Assembly: GCA_031281925.1 (NCBI GenBank)
Contig: JAITES010000109.1
Location: 1 to 6,299 of the forward strand
Direction of reading: 5' to 3'
Source: Treponema sp.
GTDB taxonomy: Bacteria; Spirochaetota; Spirochaetia; Treponematales; Breznakiellaceae
DNA: 6,299 bases
Below are positions 4,887 to 6,299 of the stretch, piece after piece (within the stretch, counting starts at the first letter, position 1; each line of letters begins with the position of its first letter). The notes below the pieces were generated by a model. That model had not been told where the DNA came from and did no database searches. It worked only from the letters and a program-made list of their open reading frames with translations. Made by a program: the position numbers and the translations under genes.

Positions 4887-5764
4887 TTCCGTACTTCTGT
4901 CTTCGCAAGTTTTTCGTAATACCGCACAATGGCGCTGTGATCGTTTGCCGCCATGCCGTCGGTCTTGAGGGCCTGCAGAGTTTCCATCACACCGGCAGTA
5001 AGGGGAACGGGAACCCCCAGATCGTGGGCTGTATCCAGCGCATTCTGGAGATCCTTGATATGCAGCTCAATACGGAAACCGGGTTTGAAGTTGCCGTCGA
5101 GGATCATGGGAACCTTGGCGTTCATCACCGTGGAACCGGCAAGACCGCCCTTGATTGCGTCAAAAACCTTTACGGGATCTACACCGGCCTTGTGTGCCAG
5201 CACAAAGGCTTCCGAAACCGCGGCGATATTGAGGGCAACCACGATCTGGTTTGCCAGCTTCGTTATATTTCCCGCGCCTACATCCCCTACAAGAACCACA
5301 CTGGAACCCAGCTTCTCAAGCACGGGCTTCACCTCATTAAAGACCTTCTCGTCCCCGCCAGCCATGATCGCAAGAGTTCCGTCGATGGCCTTTGGTTCTC
5401 CCCCGGAAACCGGCGCGTCAAGAAAATTAACCCCCCTGGCCTTGAGCGCGGCAGCCACTTCCCGGGACACGGCCGGGGCAATGGAACTCATGTCCACCAC
5501 CGTGGCTCCGCTTTTGATGCCTTCAATGACTCCGCCGGGGCCGAGCACCGCATCCTTCACATGAGGCGAATTGGGCAGCATGGTGATGACAAGATCGCTT
5601 TTGGCGGCAAGATCCCTGTTTGAAGAAGCGGCCCCGGCGCCCAGCGCGGTAATGTCGTCAAAATTGACAAACTTGTCATAGACTACGAGGCTGTAGCCTG
5701 CCTTGATAAGATTCTTTGCCATGGGACGCCCCATGATTCCTAAACCGATAAACCCGATAGTCAT
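4883..5764 (-). CDS. garR: Tartronate semialdehyde reductase (2-hydroxy-3-oxopropionate reductase)
   Basis: 293 residues, the full length of the family. It reduces tartronate semialdehyde to D-glycerate with NAD(P)H, in glyoxylate, glucarate or galactarate breakdown. It resembles E. coli GarR along its entire length as I recall that sequence: GFIGLGIMGRPMAKNL (4-19) for the dinucleotide, TMLPNSPHVK (61-70), DAPVSGGEPKAIDGT (116-130) as substrate loop, catalytic K169 with N172 in GNITKLANQ, GGLAGSTV (206-213) and the C-terminal DHSAIVRYYEKLAK. The close relative 3-hydroxyisobutyrate dehydrogenase is the alternative, but GGEPKAIDGT and NFKPGFRIELHIKDL favour GarR. ATG 5764 follows AGGGAG (5771-5776), and an extended -10 lies just upstream. 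It is first in an operon with an SDR. The usual partners (glyoxylate carboligase, aldolase, glycerate kinase) are not in the window. Confidence 0.9.
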   Translation of the reverse strand: MTIGFIGLGIMGRPMAKNLIKAGYSLVVYDKFVNFDDITALGAGAASSNRDLAAKSDLVITMLPNSPHVKDAVLGPGGVIEGIKSGATVVDMSSIAPAVSREVAAALKARGVNFLDAPVSGGEPKAIDGTLAIMAGGDEKVFNEVKPVLEKLGSSVVLVGDVGAGNITKLANQIVVALNIAAVSEAFVLAHKAGVDPVKVFDAIKGGLAGSTVMNAKVPMILDGNFKPGFRIELHIKDLQNALDTAHDLGVPVPLTAGVMETLQALKTDGMAANDHSAIVRYYEKLAKTEVRK

Positions 5765-5794
5765 ACAATGCTCCCTGAAATAGTGTGATGCCGC

Positions 5795-5803
5795 ATTATA
5801 CCA
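5795..5803 (-). promoter_or_regulatory. Extended -10 promoter of the garR-SDR operon
   Basis: The - strand reads TGGTATAAT: a perfect TATAAT (5800-5795) with TGn directly before it. An extended -10 needs little -35, and only a poor TGTTTT sits 17 bases upstream. Transcription would start near 5788, giving a leader of about 23 bases with AGGGAG. Confidence 0.6.
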
Positions 5804-5834
5804 TGAATCGAGCCTGGAAAACAGGAGCTTTTAC

Positions 5835-5848
5835 CGGAAAATATTCCG
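5835..5848 (-). terminator. Small inverted repeat after the nuclease gene, weak terminator candidate
   Basis: CGGAA, loop, TTCCG (five pairs) lies about 25 bases after the stop of the right-edge gene and before the garR promoter. The following bases on the - strand are GTAAAAG, not a T-run, so terminator function is doubtful. Confidence 0.2.
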
Positions 5849-5872
5849 TCTGACACCGGGTGGAACTATTCT

Positions 5873-6299
5873 CTATAATTGGGTAAGAGTTTCAATGTCC
5901 AGCCCGGTAACCTGGGCAACTTGTTCAAGGGGTAAGCCTATATTTATAAGTTTTTTGGCTACTTCACGCTTGACCCGCTCTTCAGCTCTGGCCTCCCATT
6001 TGGCCGTAAGCCCTGTCCTTTCAAGTACCTGTTCCAGTGTCACATCACTCATCCGTATCGCCTCCTCTACCATTCTTGCATTCGCTCTCACTATCGCATC
6101 CAGATATGCTTTTCTCCGTGCCCCTTTCCCCGCCCTCGCTATCTCTCCCGTTATCCGCCGTATCCCCTCGACATTGAGCCCGTTGTCCAGATTCCTCAGC
6201 CACAGGTTCTCCCCTTCCGATAATTCCCGGCTGTCAATGACCTGGATAGGCATGATGTCTCCTGTCACAGTATAGATCCCCCTACTCCGTTCTTCAACC
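5873..6299 (-). CDS. C-terminal part of a Rpn/transposase-like PD-(D/E)XK protein, 5' end outside window
   Basis: 141 codons are visible, and the frame stays open to the window edge (6298). A GTG at 6268 could be mistaken for a start, but the upstream in-frame residues VEERSRGIYT run smoothly into VTGDIMPIQVIDSREL, a strand-rich stretch that in relatives closes the nuclease domain. The gene therefore almost certainly continues past the window. What is present is the family's C-terminal half: IDSRELSEGENLWLRNL, a charged helical stretch, EEAIRMSD, LEQVLERTGLTAKWEARAEE, and an end of helix-turn-helix style (IGLPLEQVAQVTGLDIETL). In this family the catalytic D...E-x-K residues lie further toward the N-terminus, so activity cannot be judged here. 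Related proteins are annotated as PD-(D/E)XK transposase-like or recombination-promoting nucleases and are often multicopy. It reads toward garR but is separated from it by 108 bases holding garR's own promoter. Confidence 0.7.
   Translation of the reverse strand, partial: VEERSRGIYTVTGDIMPIQVIDSRELSEGENLWLRNLDNGLNVEGIRRITGEIARAGKGARRKAYLDAIVRANARMVEEAIRMSDVTLEQVLERTGLTAKWEARAEERVKREVAKKLINIGLPLEQVAQVTGLDIETLTQL

Noticed and set aside
4437..5623. Long + strand frames opposite the SDR and garR genes
   Set aside because: These are antisense shadows of two strongly recognisable enzymes and have no family features.

Overview
The window looks like chromosomal DNA from a free-living or gut-associated spirochaete, most like a Treponema. 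This is an inference from gene style: cyclic-nucleotide/GGDEF proteins, a coiled-coil PD-(D/E)XK protein ending in a 'P-x-GF-x-P-x-x-W' tail, and a partial transposase-like PD-(D/E)XK nuclease of a kind I associate with termite-gut treponemes. No rRNA or other marker gene is present to confirm it. I see no tRNA, CRISPR array or complete insertion sequence.

Layout, left to right. (1) Positions 1-265 are non-coding or degraded, with a strong hairpin, a three-unit 10-bp CGCGRATT repeat and a promoter. (2) 266-1101 (+) holds a PD-(D/E)XK nuclease-like gene with four 25-residue coiled-coil repeats. It is split near its 3' end by a frame change at a G6 tract, and the missing C-terminus is intact in the -1 frame at 970-1101. 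(3) A hairpin at 1136-1157 separates it from a convergent two-gene operon (-). The upstream gene (2184-3233) and downstream gene (1173-2183) share a cyclic-nucleotide-binding domain plus GGDEF architecture and are joined stop-to-start (TAG|ATG). The downstream copy keeps nearly all sensing and catalytic residues; the upstream copy has lost them. (4) A 90-bp divergent intergenic region carries a promoter with an imperfect palindrome inside it. It drives a zinc/manganese-type ABC ATPase (3324-4037, +) with no permease or binding protein beside it, closed by a symmetric terminator at 4037-4074. (5) A two-gene operon (-) follows an extended -10 promoter: tartronate semialdehyde reductase (garR, 4883-5764) and a short-chain dehydrogenase (4125-4886), overlapping by ATGA. 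(6) At the right edge is the C-terminal part of a Rpn/transposase-like PD-(D/E)XK protein (-), whose 5' end lies outside the window.

Functionally these are separate modules rather than one pathway: a c-di-GMP signalling pair, a metal-uptake component, a sugar-acid/C3 oxidoreductase pair, and two nuclease-fold genes at the edges. The observations most worth following are the intact/degenerate GGDEF pair, the G-tract frame break that separates a conserved C-terminus, the near-identical 75-bp in-frame repeats, and the orphan metal ATPase with a palindrome in its promoter.
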